Below are positions 1 through 10,488 of a stretch of 64,000 nucleotides of DNA, in pieces. The notes beneath the pieces are model-generated. The model ran no database searches, had not been told where the DNA came from, and saw nothing but the letters and a program-made list of their open reading frames with translations. The stretch is from Dipteris shenzhenensis (lineage: Eukaryota; Polypodiophyta; Polypodiopsida; Gleicheniales). Within the stretch, counting starts at the first letter, position 1; each line of letters begins with the position of its first letter. Position numbers and translations under genes: made by a program. The stretch is from NCBI GenBank assembly GCA_047967505.1, contig CM106538.1; one strand, given 5' to 3'.

Positions 1-924
1 GATCATGGCAAAAAGAGCAAGCGGAAGATCATGACAAGCCGATTAACAAGCTGAAGATCATGGCAAAAAGAGCGTGCTGCCACCTTCTTCTCACCTGAGG
101 CTCGCCCACCCATTAGAATTGCGATGAGGTGAGACCAACCAATTATACTTGAGGGGATTTGTGCCACCAGTCGAACACCAGAAAGCTTATCTCGCTGTAG
201 TAGATGAAAGGCTCATTCTGGTTCGCCACCGATAGATCCATGATCAGCATTCCATACAAACCAGCATATCGTTTTAGACCATGAAGTCCACAGTAAGATT
301 ATGTTAGACGAGCCATTCAAATGTTGTTTCTAACTTTCTCTTTGCATCAAGGATCACAGCAACAATGCAACAGGAATTTGAAAATGATCAGCACGTAGTA
401 CCTTATCTAGCATGAATTTGTAAACAAAACTTTGGTTGGATTGATCGCACATTGTGAGACAGGTGTACTTGATATAGTCTGGAATGCAACTATGGTTGTA
501 CAGGCTAGAAGCTTCATGGCACAATATTATGTGGCTTGCCACGGGTTACACACTAGTGAGCATGAATTAGCTTTAGTTTGTACAAAGAACAAAGGAAAAT
601 TAATATCATGCATGAATTAGCCACAAGAATCAAAGCTATACCTTTGAATGAAGGGCTTAATAAACATGGTCCATGGCATTGTGCAGCCGACTCAATGTAT
701 GGTTCTTTTGTTTGATGATGCTCAGTGCCATTCTAAGAGATACAGTCTTTTAGTGGATTATGTCATGATTGCAATGTAGCACTCCTTGACCGTGGTGGAG
801 CAGTACTCTCCACCATTATTAGAACGGAGCGTTTGGAGTAAGTGACTAGTTTGAAGTTGTGCCATCTTGTGGAAGTATTGAAATATCTAAAGAGTCTGAT
901 TTTTGTTTTTCAAGAGGTAGATAG
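1..924. other. unassigned flank left of Gypsy A
   Basis: I recognise no gene here. The first 80 bases contain a partial direct repeat (GATCATGGCAAAAAGAGC at 1 and again near 55). Short open frames of about 60 codons occur on both strands without recognisable motifs. The sequence abuts the LTR start at 925 without a polypurine tract, as expected for DNA flanking a 5' LTR. Confidence 0.5.
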
Positions 925-1040
925 TGTTGTCTCTGTGCCAACATGGACTTAGGTAGAAAAAAATGTGTGTGTAGAGTAGCAGCAAAGCTCCGCTTGTACT
1001 TGCATAAAGCTAAAAATAATCCCTCTTAGAAATCCAACTT

Positions 1041-1172
1041 GCAAGTTCTACATGCAAGTTGCACATGCAACTCCTACATGCAACTCCTACATGCGAGTTC
1101 TACATGCAACTCCTACATGCGAGTTCTACATGCAACTCCTACATGCAACTTCTATATGCAAGTTCTATATGT
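1041..1172 (+). repeat. U3 minisatellite, 13-bp monomers
   Basis: Tandem 13-bp monomers alternate between CTCCTACATGCAA-like and GTTCTACATGCGA-like forms. Each carries ACATGC, often CATGCA. Because three monomers make 39 bp, every frame stays open and gives a repetitive peptide; those ORFs are not genes. This is the shortest full array of the family; longer ones lie at 10855-11200, 23074-23440 and 57370-57665. Confidence 0.9.
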
Positions 1173-1237
1173 AGAGAGAGAATATCTTATAATTCCTACT
1201 TGCAGAGAGAGAAGCTCTCTCGAAGCTCTCCAACTTG

Positions 1238-1245
1238 TATAAATA
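1238..1245 (+). promoter_or_regulatory. LTR TATA box
   Basis: TATAAATA sits between the minisatellite and a conserved block (ATAATGGAATGAAGCCCACA) present in every LTR copy of this family. This is the expected position of the Pol II core promoter of the LTR. Confidence 0.75.
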
Positions 1246-1379
1246 CCCCATAATGGAATGAAGCCCACATTCTTTGGGGCATTGTGTTGAGTTCTACTTT
1301 GGTATTCCAAGCAATTGTCTCATGCGTCCATGCTTCCTTGCACTCCACATCCAAAAGCATGTCCTAACCTTGCAACTCC

Positions 1380-1775
1380 TCCTCCAACCTTGCAACCCAT
1401 CCTCTCCCCCTCCTCCTCCTCCCTTCTCCTCCTCCTCCTCCCTCTTGCTCCTCCTCCCTCTTGCTTCTTCTCCTCCCTCGTCCTCCTCCTCCTCCCTTCT
1501 CCTCCCTTGTCCTCCTCCCTCCTTCTCCTTCTCCCCCTTCCTCCTCCTCCTCCTCCCTCCTCCTCCTCCTCCTCCCTCCTCCTCCCTTCTCCTCCTCCCT
1601 CTGTCTCTCCTTCCTTCTCCTCCTCCCCCTTCCTCCAACTCCTCCCTCCTTCTTCTCCTCCCTCTTCCTCCTCCTCCTCCCTCCTCCTCCTCCTCCTCCC
1701 TTCTTCTCCCTTCTCCTCCTCCTCCTCCTCCTCCTCCTTCTCCCTCCTCCTCCTCCTTCTCCTCCCTTCTCACTC
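1380..1775 (+). repeat. CT-rich (CCTCCT)n tract in LTR
   Basis: Almost pure pyrimidine on the + strand. Long Ser/Pro/Leu-rich or Glu/Arg/Gly-rich open frames on both strands are by-products of composition. The tract is conserved in position in the other LTR copies (46735-46960 continuing at 55462; 56805-57015 on the opposite strand). Confidence 0.9.
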
Positions 1776-1897
1776 TTCTTTCCCCCATGCTCTTACACCT
1801 TCTTTCTCTCCCACCCCTATGCTTCCCCTAAACCCTTAGTTCCTCAACCCTTAACCTCCATTATCTACGAGGGAGATGAGGTCTCTACCATGTACTC

Positions 1898-2085
1898 TAC
1901 CCTGAACCTTGGATCCTCCTTCTAGGAACCTCTTCCAAACTCTAGAACCTCTCTCTAAACCTTGGAATCTCCTTCTAACTCTTAAACCTCTTTTAAACTC
2001 TGGAATCTCTTTCTAAACGTTGAAACCTTTTTCCAAACTTTGGAACCTCCTTCTAACCCTTAAACTCCTCCTAAACCGTGTAACC
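1898..2085 (+). repeat. degenerate 20-mer repeats, CCTTGGAACCTCCTTCTAAA type
   Basis: Tandem, diverged copies of a 20-bp unit (AACCTTGGAACCTCCTTCTA) follow the CT tract. The same unit is far better preserved in D2 (55660-55760) and copy C (56404-56715). Confidence 0.8.
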
Positions 2086-2333
2086 CCCAATGAAGATGAA
2101 AGCCTTCATTACCTCAAACATGATGATACACATTCCTTTTACACATGCATGCACTATGTTTGCTTACCACAGTTAAGCCTACATATCTCACCGGAACACG
2201 ACTCGAGGTCCTAAGCTACATGTATACTACAAACGACAACCCTGATATATTTGTAGGTGACAAAAAGCCTCGAAACCCTACATACTGAGAAAACCTACTC
2301 TTCTTGCGGAAGCCATGGGAAAGAGCCAACATT

Positions 2334-2351
2334 TGGTGCCGCTGTTGGGGA
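2334..2351 (+). other. primer-binding site, tRNA-Asp-like
   Basis: TGGTGCCGCTGTTGGGGA lies two bases after the LTR end. It resembles the tRNA-Asp-type PBS (TGGCGCCGTTGCCGGGGA) known from plant Athila/Tat Gypsy elements, with substitutions. It marks the start of the internal region. Confidence 0.7.
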
Positions 2352-2891
2352 GACTAGTGTCTCAAGTAAAGAGTAAACACACGCAGGTATGTGTAAAAAA
2401 CAAACTACTTCGAACTTTCATGAACATATCACTCAAGACCTAGGAGAGCTAAAAAATTTCCAAGTCAAGTAAAAAATAAAAAATAATTCCTAGTTGAAAC
2501 TCTTCGTTATCGATTTAGGAAAATGCATGTTTTTTGGAAAAATAGCACCTTAAGTACCATGTGATGGTTGTCAGAGTGTAGAGCTTAAAATTATGAACAA
2601 TTCTCCATTTTATGAAAGCACATTCTGACACAACTACGAAAAGTTATGGGCAATCGATGACTAAAGGTTCAAAATGACATAACCCAAAAGAAAAATCAAA
2701 ACCACCTCCCTAGTCAAACGTGGATAAATTTAAAGCTACACATGTATTTGACTACTCAAAAGTGGACAAATTCAAAGGTGCACATGTGTTTGACTAAATC
2801 CACAGCTCCCTCCTTCCCTATAAAAGAGCACCCATCCCTCTCATACTTTTTCTTTCACATCTTGCCTCCATCCTCTTTCCCATTCCGAGCC
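2352..2891 (+). other. Gypsy A 5' leader, proximal part
   Basis: Non-coding leader between PBS and the nested hairpin element. No domain is visible. The stretch just before 2892 is CT-rich with a TATAAAAG motif near 2820, which may be fortuitous. Confidence 0.45.
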
Positions 2892-3542
2892 CATTAGGAA
2901 AAAAGGGAGCTTATTTTGGGGCCCTGTAAGAAATTCACTATTTTCTCTTTTCTCTCTCTACAAAAGCAAGAAAATATGGATACTTGCGTGAGAAATGTCA
3001 GTGTGAAAAGGAATAAATATATTCTTTCACATGCTTTACATTCAATGTTCATATAAGACCAACACTTTTCTGTGCAGAATTTGGTGATTCTGACACCGTA
3101 GACGCGTCCGGAACGGCCCAAAACCCCAAAAACGGCACTGGAAACGCTGGAATCGGACATCCAGAGGCCCGGAAACGGCAAAAAAAGGCCGAAAAGTGGG
3201 ATTTGCAGCAAAACGCGATCGGTCTTTTTTTGCCGTTTCCGGGCCTCCGGATGTCCGATTCCAGCGTTTCCAGTGCCGTTTTTGGGATTTTGGGCCGTTC
3301 CGGACGCGTCTGCGGTGTCAGAATCACCAAATTCTGCACAGAAAATAAATTTGAAAAGATTCAAATCAGATCACCTCATTAATGTGACATGCTTCTACGA
3401 ACATATAGTACTATTTCTTTTTCTTATTTTCATCTTCTTTTGTTGAATTTTCAACGTTACGTTGGCCCACTCCTGATTGGTTGAGAGCCTATTTTCTCTC
3501 TCTTCTAAAAGGCCCCAAAATGAGCTCCCTTTTTTCCTAATG
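2892..3542. mobile_element. MITE-like hairpin element with 32-bp TIRs
   Basis: Terminal inverted repeats at 2892-2923 and 3511-3542 (starting CATTAGGAAAAAAGGGAG) differ at one position. Nested inside is a long near-perfect inverted repeat: arms 3066-3187 and 3224-3345 (about 122 bp, three mismatches by eye) around a 36-base loop. The arms are GC-rich with several CG dinucleotides, unlike the AT-rich surroundings. ORFs here are reflections of the inverted repeat. No transposase is encoded and I could not define a TSD, so the superfamily is open. Confidence 0.75.
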
Positions 3543-3867
3543 CCTACGCAAGATACTCCTTCCTCTCCATCGACCACCACCGTACTCCCATCCTCACATT
3601 GTGAGTTACTTCCAGCCCATCTCGTAGTGATAACCTAGCCATCCACCCATTGCCATTCGTCCTCAACTCCTATCCTCACACATTAAGTTACTTTGAGCCC
3701 ATCTCGCAGCGATAACCTAGCCATCCACCCACCGTCCATTCATCCTCAACAATCTTGTTACATCGAGAAAGACTTGGAGAGCGTTCAGATGACCATCTCT
3801 TCCTCCCTTTGGATTTCTGTCAAAGTTTTCTGTTTTTCATCAAAGTTTTTCATCCATCAAGTTTTTT
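3543..3867. other. leader segment with local duplication
   Basis: Short repeated phrases (GATAACCTAGCCATCCACCC twice, near 3630 and 3711; CCTCAACTCC/CCTCAACAAT) indicate a local duplication of about 80 bp. Nothing coding is recognised. Confidence 0.4.
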
Positions 3868-4515
3868 CTTTTTTCCCCCTCCCCCTCCTCCATCTCCCCC
3901 TCCACCCTCCACCCCCTTCATCTCCCCCTCCACCCTCCACCCCTTCCATCTCCACCACCCCCCTCCTCCGCCCCCCCCCCCCCTCCTTCCTCCATCTTCC
4001 CCTCCACCCTTCTCTATCTCCACCCCCCCTCTCCTCCATCTCCACCACCCCCCTTTCCCCTCCCCCCCCTAGAGTCCACTACCCCCCTTTCATCTCCATC
4101 ACCCCTCCTCCCCCCCTCTCCTCCATCTCCACCACCCCCCTTTCCCCTCCCCCCCCATCTCCACCACCCCCCTTTCATCTCCACTACCACCCCTTCCCCC
4201 CCCCTCTCCTCCATCTCCATCTCCACCACCCCCCCTCTCTCTCTCATCCCCTCCACCCCCATCTCCACCCCCCCCCCCTTCCATCTCCACTACCCCCCCT
4301 TCCCCCCCCCTCTCCTCCATCTCCACAACCCCCCCCCTCTATCTCCACCACCCTCCCCTTCCCCCTCCCTCTCCTCCATCTCCCCACCCCCCCCTCCATC
4401 TCCACTACCCTCCCCCTCACCCCTCTCTCTCTCTTTCTCTCTCTCTCTACCCCCTCCCTCTTCTCTCTCTCTCGCTCTTTCTCTGTCTTTTCCCTCCCCT
4501 CTCTCTCTCTACCCT
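3868..4515 (+). repeat. C-rich low-complexity leader tract (CCACCCCC type)
   Basis: About 650 bp of CCACCCC, CTCCATCTCC and CTCTCT repeats. The same tract, reverse-complemented, occupies 63400-64000 upstream of copy C's gag, so it is a family feature rather than random satellite. Runs of four or more C imply G-quadruplex potential on the opposite strand. Confidence 0.85.
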
Positions 4516-5792
4516 CGCCCCTCGCCGGCCACTCCACACCCTACCCACTCCTAACCTAAGGGCCTAAAGCCCCTAATAACAAGGTCTTATAATCCCTTAC
4601 CTTGCCTAAGGCAAGGCAACGCCTGGTGGCCTGCGTAGCACCTACCTATGCGACAGTGCGTCGATAGTGCTCGTTGATTTGGGCGACGTAGCCACCCTCC
4701 GCCCTACTATGGCGGCAGTGCCCGCCCCATGCCTCGCCTCTGCCTATGCGCCCCTCCTCCCCGCCTACCTCGCCTCCTCCACGATAGCCCCTCCCCTCCA
4801 CCCTCCCCTCCCCTCCGTTCGAAACCCCCCTCCCGTCAGTCACAATGCACCCCACCCCCCCCTGCCCCCCGAAATTTTTTTATATTATAAAAATTATATA
4901 TTTATTTGATTTTTTAATGTAACCCTAACTTAACCTTAGTTTAACCTAAGCTAGGTTAGTTTTAACCTAGGTTAAGTTTGACTTACCTTAGTTTAGTTTA
5001 GCATAGGGATTAACTACAATTAAGTTAATAGACTAACTGAGTTAGTTTAACTAACTGAGCTTTATTGACCAAGTTAGAGTAAAGGTACTAACTGTGGCTA
5101 ACCATTACTTAGGTTAGCGGTGAACATCTAGATACATTAACTGGATTGGGTCAGTTAGGTCAACTAAGTTGGGTCAATTACTACCCCTCAGCTAGACTTA
5201 AAGCCCATTCACACCAAACCTTAAGACCAAGGACTCCCCTCGCCCTCCCAAAAGGCCAATTTTACCCCTACTTCAACACTTCATATCACGCCTGTTTGGG
5301 ACCAAAACTAAACCCCGTTTGAACCAAAATTTCACACACGAAAACCTCATGCTATGGGGCATTTTTTCAGCTCATTGTACACCATTTTGGCATCCCTAGC
5401 ACTCGCTCATTTGTGCCCCCGTCTGGCCCTTATTTCCCACAAATTCGCTCGTATCCTTATGCAGTGACCTCCTATTGATGATCCATCTGCACTAGCACAT
5501 TCCCCAACACACGTAGGATAATATTAGGCACATTATTACCACGATGGTCCCCACAACACCAACACAACTCTAATCCTCCAAACAAAAAAACATCAACACC
5601 CGCACTTGCGGAAGAGACACCCTTTGCAAATCTCGCCCAATCTGCATGTAGCTACGTTCCGGCCAATGCCTTTGACTCCAACGCTCGCCAAATGTGCATA
5701 CAAATCTGCTACAACCAGCGCCCTTGACAATCCGCTACCCCGAATCCCCCCCTAAAATTCAATCACTCCCTGTAACTCCTCCACGCCACAAC
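4516..5792 (+). other. Gypsy A leader, distal part
   Basis: Non-coding. 4560-4640 (AAGGCAAGG palindromic motifs) recurs reverse-complemented at 63340-63380. 4915-5170 is made of degenerate TTAACCTA/TAGGTTAA words on both strands, matched in copy B near 36660-36880. 5170-5790 leads to the gag start; its counterpart in B is 36066-36660. Confidence 0.6.
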
Positions 5793-7208
5793 ATGGTTGG
5801 ATGCCATCGAGACAGTGTGGGGATATCGACCTCGATGCAGAGGCTGACAATTTCTTTAATCATAGAAATAATAACAATCAAGGCAGGCGCCCCTTGGGAA
5901 AACTGGAACTTCCCAAATATAATGGCAAGGGAGATCCAGTATGTTTCCTCCAACATTTTGATGCCGCATGCCGAGCAGGTGGAGATTAATCCCATGAAAC
6001 CAAGGTGGACTGGATTCCCATGGCCTTTAACTGATGGAGCATCTGAATGGTACCTAGACCTTCTAGTGGAAGACCGAGCCACATGGGACCTGCTTCAAGC
6101 AGAATTCAAAGGCACTTTCAAACGGAGAGGCTACAAGATGATCCCGCTCTCCAACTAAGCAAGATCGAACAAGGTTGTCGAGAAGATGTACGCATGTACC
6201 TGGGTAAGATGAAAAGATTAATCGCCAAATGTGACCCATGCCCCGATGCAAAGTACCTCACAGCCAGTTCATTATAGGACTAAGAAGAAAATCCAAAAGG
6301 ATATGAAAAAGATTAGCAACTATGAAACGTTCAGTGCTGCTCATGCGGCAGCCATTGACATCGAGGATGGCATGACCGACTCTAACACTAGCAGTGATGA
6401 TGGCAGATCTAGTACATGGGTTAAGCACTCAAAAAAGGGAAAATCAATGTCCACTACCGAAACATCAAATGAAGATCACCTAGAGGCCATGACCATGAAC
6501 CTAAAAGAAGACATGATGCAAGCCATGGAACAAGAACTTCACTTGTCTCACCTGCCAACTCAGACATATCCACAGCGAGAAAATGTCTGGTGTCCACACT
6601 GCCTGGCCAATCATACAGCAAATAAGTGCTCGATCCTAAGATCTAGGATCACTGCACAAGCAAATCCACCGCCAAGGTTATGGTGCCATATGTGCATCAT
6701 CAGCGGCCATGATGAAAACAATTGCATCTTCAACATGTGCAACAACCCACCTCGACCTCAACAATACCAAGCGGCACCCATGCCAGTGTACAGGCAACCG
6801 GCACTTGCACAAGTGCCCCTAGTTCCAAGGCTAAATCCTATTCCTGTTCGGACACAATTCCCATAACTACTCAGGAATTTGAATCCCAGACCATATCCAA
6901 GAGCACCAAATCCAGCTTCTCAGGTAGTTCCAATACATCAATTACAAGAAGTAGACTCGTCATTTGAGTATGAAACAGAGTACCTAGTGTACTATGTAGA
7001 AGGTGCAGAGGGTCTAATACCAGTTTTTGCAAATCAAGTACGTCCCAACACATATCGAGCACCAATCAAGTGCTATGGTTGTGGAGAAAAACACCAAATC
7101 GAAGAGTGCCCTCATCGTGGTAGCCCCGCTACTTTCCAACCACTCTGTAGAGATTGTGGCATAGGACATGCCTGTATGGATTGTCCCATGAAAAATAAAG
7201 TCCCATAA
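5793..7208 (+). pseudogene. Gypsy A gag (frameshifted)
   Basis: Nucleocapsid/capsid precursor of the Gypsy family. The start ATG at 5793 matches copies B (36065) and C (62872). The capsid-like region reads LELPKYNGKGDP, then LQLSKIEQG...EDVRMYLGKM. Four zinc-knuckle-like motifs follow: CX2CX3HX4C near 6591-6630, canonical CX2CX4HX4C near 6684-6725, CX2CX3HX4C near 7071-7109 and again near 7146-7184. Several frameshifts (for example soon after the ATG and near 6000 and 6140) and stops interrupt it. Downstream the reading continues toward protease without a clear gag stop, so a gag-pro fusion is possible. Confidence 0.8.
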
Positions 7209-8329
7209 CAAACAGAGGTTAAGCGTGATGTCCCGATCGGTATCATTGGGGTGGACCATCAAAGTCTAGGTCCGGCAAGTGTAATATCACAACCTGTGAA
7301 TGTAATTACACGCCAACAGAAAGAGGCCACCAAGGACCCTAACGTTCCAATCCAACCAAAGTGACTTCTTAAAAAGAAAGCATAAGTGCCTCCACCTCCG
7401 CCAAGCAATGAGTAGCCAAGCTCATCCACATCAGCTTTCGAGCCTCAAATAAAAGCAGGTCCATACCCAAATGTAGAGGTGGAGAAGGCTCGTTTTCAGG
7501 CACTTCAACAATGGGTACAAAAGGAACAAGCTCAATTTGAGGCTGAGAAACAAGCTCAAGACGCAATCCATGACTTGGCCCCACAAAGTATTGATACTGT
7601 ATTCGAGCCTCTCTTCGAACAACAGACTCCACAACACAATGTACTGCCACGTCAACTTGAAGGAGCCACACTCTCTAGCCTCCTGAGTTGCCCTGTGTTA
7701 ATTCCCATCAGAATCCTCCAACGAAATTGTCCCTATCTCTGGGAGAGTTTCAAAGGATGGATTGAACTCGCAAATCCTCCTCCACCTATAAAGAGCCTAT
7801 AAACGACATTGAAGATATCCCCATGTGGATGGGTGAGAGAGATGACATACACAACATTACTATGCCATTGATCCACAAGGCATATAATGAAGTCCAAGCC
7901 ATAGTGGATGGTGGAGTAGTTGTAAATGTCCTATCAAAGGAGCTCTACGAAGAATGGGGTCTCCCACCAATGCAAAAGGCTAATTTCAACATACACCTTG
8001 CCGATGATTCACAGGCTAAACCCTTGGGAATAGTAAATGGCATGTCCATAAAGGTTGCAAGAGTTCGCTTTCCCCTTCAAATAACAATCTTGGATCTCCT
8101 CAAAAAATCCTATCAAATCTTACTAGACATCCTTGGTTACAGGAAGCATCAGTCCTCCATGACTGGGAATCACTACACCGTAGTCACGATGAATGTGGGA
8201 ATAGGAGCAATAAAACCAATTGTGCCTAGAGCATTGGATGACACATCTTCAATGACAATCTCAAGCAAATCATCTCCCTTACAACAGCATGCCATAGCGG
8301 GTGTTTCACAAAGCAATGTTAATAACTAG
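7209..8329 (+). pseudogene. Gypsy A gag-pol linker and aspartic protease
   Basis: A Gln/Glu-rich linker (ALQQWVQKEQAQ, then FEAEKQAQ) precedes a retropepsin-like domain. The catalytic motif reads AIVDGGVVVNVLS, that is D-G-G where retropepsins usually have D-S/T-G; copy B also has DGG and copy C has DGR. The C-terminal ILLDILGY corresponds to IVLGRPWL in copy B. Stops and frameshifts occur (near 7800 between linker and protease). The protease would cleave the polyprotein; this copy is non-functional. D-G-G occurs in other plant Gypsy proteases as far as I know, so it is not by itself proof of inactivation. Confidence 0.75.
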
Positions 8330-8947
8330 ATACAAACATTGGAAACCATCAACAACTACCATTCATTAGACCCCATCTTCTCACAGATAGATGCTAAGGT
8401 GTTGTAGGTAGATCCTTCACTCACACATGAAGAACTAATTGATCTAGAGATGCCATTCTTTATGACTGACCGTGAGTGGAATAATGAACATGAAGAAGGT
8501 ACCCATACCAATGATGACTCAGATTTTCCTTGGGACCTTGAAATAGAGGTTGAGAATGCTGAAATTGAAAATCAAATCTTTGATAATGACTTAGCCATTT
8601 TGCATGCCCTAATGGCAGTCGAGCTCTCAAAAGTTGAACCTCCAAAGTTGAATAACACAGCAGAAGATCCCGCAAGAAAGCTAAAGGAGGAAATCGCAAA
8701 AAAGCCAAGGCCAAACACTTCAATGAATTCGAACAAGTCCAAAAAAGGATCATCGAATTGTATCTTGCAAAGCCAGCTCCATCAAAATTAGATCCACCGC
8801 CTCTAAAATGGTCCCCTAAGGGACTGGAAGGGGTATGCGTAGCAAATGAACCCTTACTTGGAAACACCTTACCAGTGGAAAAGTGACCCCACAGTTCCCA
8901 ACATAAGAAGTTTCTGAAATATAAACCACATGTGAAAGCACAGCAAG
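8330..8947 (+). pseudogene. Gypsy A protease-RT linker
   Basis: Acidic linker (for example FPWDLEIEVENAEIE near 8530) shared with copies B (27530-28445) and C (57946-58252 plus 59833-60459). It ends near 8945, where linker sequence (YKPHVKAQQ) runs directly into integrase-core sequence. That is the deletion junction which removed RT, RNase H and the integrase N-terminus. Confidence 0.7.
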
Positions 8948-9699
8948 ATTCTTATACGAAAATGTGATCACTCGATTCGGATGCCCCATTGCAATTGTGT
9001 CGGATAGAGGCACACATTTTGTCAATGAGGTAATCCAAGAACTCTTGTCTGGCTTTATGGTAATCCATAGAAAAAGCACACCCTACTACCCCCAAGGGAA
9101 TGGACAGAATGAATCCACCAACAAAATAATATGCATTATCCTCACCAAGGTGGTAGAACCATAACATTCTGATTAGGCAAAGAAACTGAATGCAGCCTTA
9201 TGGGCATACAGAACCACACTTAAGGTCAGTACAGGGAACACACATTTTCAATTGGTGTACGGCCTTGAAGTTGTGGCCCCACTAGAATTTGTAATACCAA
9301 GCCTATGCATAGCAGTATAGGAATGCATGGGAGACCATGAATCCTTGAAAGAAAGACTCTATCAGTTGGAGAAGCATACAGAAACAAGACTAGTCGCCTA
9401 CCATGCCATGACAAAGAAAGGCATGGTTTGACAGAAATCTTAAAGCTAAAGATATCAAGGAAGGTGACTTGGTCCTGTTATACAATGCCAAAGTACACAA
9501 GAGGAAACTGAAGTATCTAGATCAAGGACCCTACCGAGTAAGAAAGATGAATTCCATTGAAGCTATGCTACTAGAAACATTGGATGGAGTCCAATTCAAC
9601 ACAACAATAAATGGGAGCCGACTGAAGTGCTACTACTTCAACACGCAAGCCACCCCCAACAAAAATGAAGATTTGGGAAACGAAGTCTTCCTTAGTTAG
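8948..9699 (+). pseudogene. Gypsy A integrase remnant
   Basis: Only the distal part of the integrase core and the C-terminal region remain. The second catalytic Asp is in VSDRGTHFVNEV; the Glu lies in PYYPQGNGQNESTNK. The first Asp and the HHCC zinc finger fell in the deletion. The C-terminal domain (GDLVLLYNAKVHKRKLKYL) is split by frameshifts near 9300-9470. Copy B keeps the complete domain (24341-25832, -). Confidence 0.8.
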
Positions 9700-10463
9700 G
9701 ATAAGATTGTATCACGAGCACTCACTAGCATATGCATGCACTAGAGTATTACACGCACACTCACTGGCATATGCACGTTTTTGCACATTTAGGAAGACCC
9801 AATCAATTTCGTATTAGGGATGATTGAGTCTTAGTTTCCCTATTAAATCCCACAAATAAGCATATAGTTAGACACATCACATGCACTCACACGATTTTGC
9901 ATAGGCACATAATAGATTACATCAATAATAGTATCACACACTTTCATTCCATACTGTCAAAGCATGCAATGAATTCACAAGCAGGACAAGAAGCTATGCT
10001 AAAACTCAAGATGAATTGGCAAAAGAGTCTACAGCCTCAGCAACAAGACCCCCACCAAACATCACAGCCATCTCCTATATGCAAAAATATCAGACATGCA
10101 TACAAACTTATCTACAAGCTCAATGATACGGGTGCAATCGCATCCAACATGAATGCAAGATACCAAGAAATGCCAGCCTCAACAATGAGACCCCCACCAA
10201 ACCTCTTCCTAAGAAGATTTAATGGTAGAGTCTGCAACCTCAGCAACGAGATCCCCTCTAAAATTCACAGCCGTCCACCCCGCCTTAAGAGGAGATAAGC
10301 TTCCCGACTACAGACCAAAAATTGTATAGTGCAAAAGCATTACAGCAAGAATGACTTGCATGCCACAAGCTCAATAGCCACTGGGTTACGCACATAGCAT
10401 CCCAACTCTGAAATCAGAATAAGCCATAACCCGAGGATGGATAATAAAATGGATCTGAGAGTA
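9700..10463 (+). other. Gypsy A 3' UTR
   Basis: Non-coding between the integrase stop and the 3' LTR. Tandem phrases occur (GCACTCACTAGCATATGCA near 9718 and a second copy near 9757; 'CAACCTCAGCAACGAGA'-type phrases at 10030, 10180 and 10240). It ends ATGGATCTGAGAGTA immediately before the LTR; this purine-rich end is the likely polypurine primer. The same region flanks the LTR in copy B, and a fragment lies at 22261-22390. Confidence 0.65.
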
Positions 10464-10488
10464 TGTTGTCTTTGTGCCAACATGGACT

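Larger units (their letters stand above)
925..2331 (+). repeat. 5' LTR of Gypsy A
   Basis: It starts TGTTGTCTCTGTGCC and ends GAGCCAACA (TG...CA, about 1407 bp), immediately before a PBS. The start is confirmed by copies B and C, where the same TGTTGTCTC follows the element 3' region. Internal order: minisatellite (1041-1172), TATA box (1238), CT tract (1380-1775), degenerate 20-mer repeats (1898-2085), then a unique end. The minisatellite lies upstream of TATA and so belongs to U3; the CT tract and 20-mers lie downstream, in R/U5. Confidence 0.85.

Noticed and set aside
1274-1925. Ser/Pro/Leu-rich and Glu/Arg/Gly-rich ORFs up to 185 codons
   Set aside because: They are produced by the (CCTCCT)n tract in all frames and on both strands; no domain or codon signal.
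3049-3339. 96- and 156-codon ORFs on the - strand
   Set aside because: They span the inverted repeat of the hairpin element and mirror each other; no homology recognised.
3693-4559. 288-codon Pro-rich ORF
   Set aside because: Low-complexity C-rich leader; the same composition appears non-coding at 63400-64000.
4915-5170. Telomere-like TAACCCTAACTTAACC
   Set aside because: Degenerate TTAACC words on both strands within a Gypsy leader; no regular 7-bp period.
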